Part shown: positions 63,206 to 64,000 of the stretch, in pieces
Layout of the letters: every line of letters begins with the position of its first letter
Position numbering within the stretch: the first letter of the stretch is position 1
Assembly: GCF_002607855.1 (NCBI RefSeq)
Contig: NZ_AWQQ01000042.1
Location: 62,001-126,000 of the forward strand
Source of the DNA: Desulforamulus profundi
GTDB taxonomy: Bacteria; Bacillota_B; Desulfotomaculia; Desulfotomaculales; Desulfotomaculaceae
DNA: 64,000 bases
Direction of reading: 5' to 3'
Position numbers and translations under genes: made by a program
Notes under the pieces: generated by a model
Seen by the model: the letters and a program-made list of their open reading frames with translations, nothing else
Databases searched by the model: none
What the model was told of the DNA's origin: nothing

Positions 63206-63260
63206 ACCCGTGGGACTTCATCTGACCCTCAAAAGATGAGGTCTCCCGGGTTTTATTTTT
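63206..63260 (+). promoter_or_regulatory. Leader hairpin before the CDF transporter (attenuator-like)
   Basis: An 18-position stem (ACCCGTGGGACTTCATCT with AGATGAGGTCTCCCGGGT, one mismatch and two wobbles) is followed by TTTTATTTTT. Being upstream of a metal transporter gene, it suggests conditional termination. Preceding sequence has GCAGCGG and TGGGAC, faintly like the NiCo riboswitch, but I could not fold its four-way junction. Confidence 0.55.
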
Positions 63261-63294
63261 ACCATCTGAGGTATATCTAACAGGGGGGCTACCG

Positions 63295-64000
63295 ATGGAA
63301 AACGTGAACGTACTGGATAAAAAGTTAAAAGTCGCACGCCTTTCTATCCTATCCAATACCTGTTTAACCACAGGTAAACTGGTGGTGGGTTTGAGCATGG
63401 GGTCGGTGGGGGTTATTTCCGAAGCCGTCCATTCCGGCTTAGATTTGATTGCCTCTTTTATTGCCTTTATGGCGGTTCGGCAATCCGGCAAACCGGCGGA
63501 CGAAAACCACCCTTACGGCCACGGCAAGTTTGAAAACCTGGCCAGCATCGTCGAGGCGATACTGATCCTGGCTGCTGCTGTAGGGATCTTTCTCCAGGCG
63601 GTACCCAGAATTTTACACGGGGGCAGCGAAATTGAATCCCTGGGTTGGGGCGCGGCGGTCATGGTTATCTCGGCGGCGGCGAACTTTATCATCTCCAGAA
63701 AGCTGATGCAAGTCGGCAAAGAAACCGACTCACCGGCCCTGGTGGCGGACGGTTGGCACCTGCGGACGGATGTTTACACATCCCTGGGTGTCCTGGTGGG
63801 GTTGGGGGCCATTTATCTAACTGGTTATACCATCCTCGACCCGATCATCGGCATTGCCGTGGGTATTCTTATTGTGAAAGCCAGTTTTGATTTGATCCGG
63901 GAGTCCATGGGCGTTATGCTGGATGTAAGTTTGCCTTCGGAGGAAGAGGAGGTTATTAAGCGGGTACTGCTGAAGCACTCGAATCAGTTCCTGGAGTACC
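63295..64000 (+). CDS. Cation diffusion facilitator transporter, N-terminal part
   Basis: Open from ATG 63295 to the window end (235 residues seen). SEAVHSGLDLIASFIA and VADGWHLRTDVYTSLGVL hold the paired His/Asp sites of CDF exporters, with HPYGHGKFENLA in between; six membrane segments are expected. HxxxD in both sites fits zinc, iron or cobalt; the metal is not settled. AGGGGGG lies 6-12 bases upstream of the start. The preceding hairpin suggests metal- or signal-dependent readthrough. Confidence 0.88.
   Translation, partial: MENVNVLDKKLKVARLSILSNTCLTTGKLVVGLSMGSVGVISEAVHSGLDLIASFIAFMAVRQSGKPADENHPYGHGKFENLASIVEAILILAAAVGIFLQAVPRILHGGSEIESLGWGAAVMVISAAANFIISRKLMQVGKETDSPALVADGWHLRTDVYTSLGVLVGLGAIYLTGYTILDPIIGIAVGILIVKASFDLIRESMGVMLDVSLPSEEEEVIKRVLLKHSNQFLEY

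Noticed and set aside
63181..63220. NiCo (cobalt/nickel) riboswitch before the CDF gene
   Set aside because: Only short likenesses (GCAGC, GGGAC) were found and no four-way junction could be drawn; kept only as an attenuator-like leader.

Overview
The window reads as one arm of the chromosome of a spore-forming, strictly anaerobic Firmicute of the Desulfotomaculum/Desulforamulus (Peptococcaceae) type. This placement is inferred from gene content and not from any database search. The evidence is a complete division and cell-wall (dcw) cluster running into spoIIGA-sigE-sigG; spore genes (SplB, a small acid-soluble spore protein, a ger operon, SpoVD, YlmC); oxygen-sensitive NrdD/NrdG as the only ribonucleotide reductase seen; LUD-type lactate oxidation genes; and Gram-positive control elements (T-box, tandem glycine riboswitch, MraZ boxes, a Pho-box, sigma-F and spoIIG-type promoters).

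Layout. 0-1.4 kb: the 3' end of a patatin-like gene, then hisJ between inverted copies of a 32-bp repeat. 1.6-22.8 kb: mraZ-rsmH-ftsL-spoVD-murE-murF-mraY-murD-ftsW-murG-murC-murB-murA-ftsQ-two DUF881 genes-sbp-ftsA-ftsZ. 22.9-26.7 kb: two small genes, spoIIGA-sigE, sigG and ylmC. 27-29.8 kb: lactate utilisation (lutC and a lutB-lutA fusion), facing splB. 31-34.2 kb: nrdR-nrdD-nrdG behind paired NrdR boxes. 34.8-39.1 kb: a ger operon in the order permease, GerA, GerC. 39.1-39.6 kb: decayed mobile DNA and a candidate small RNA. 39.6-45.7 kb: small and single genes (TM1266-type regulator, CMD-like, Crp/Fnr, methyltransferase, zinc ribbon, LysM protein, FmdB-like, beta-CASP nuclease). 45.7-57.8 kb: pgeF, phoP-phoR-pstB-phoU, a HlyD-like adaptor, yggS-sepF-ylmG-ylmH-divIVA, a DUF167 gene and T-box-ileS. 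57.9-63.1 kb: a spore protein gene and the glycine-riboswitch gcvT-gcvH-gcvPA-gcvPB operon. The edge holds a cation diffusion facilitator.

The genes form a growth and sporulation programme. The dcw block makes lipid II and the Z-ring. SpoIIGA-SigE and SigG run the mother-cell and forespore programmes. SplB, Ssp and Ger serve spore DNA protection, repair and germination. The Bacillus order sigG-ylmC-ylmD(pgeF)-ylmE(yggS)-sepF-ylmG-ylmH-divIVA-ileS is kept, but about 19 kb separates ylmC from pgeF and the phosphate block separates pgeF from yggS.

Two window-wide features matter for any reader. First, about 29 reading-frame breaks occur in 23 conserved genes, all explained by loss of one base (twice two bases), mostly in homopolymers. 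They look like sequencing undercalls, so I describe those genes as single loci spanning the break. Second, at least nine gene junctions carry intergenic arrays of degenerate 7-bp repeats, several folding into two opposed arms. This is the best candidate here for an undescribed element family. No tRNA, rRNA or CRISPR array was recognised.
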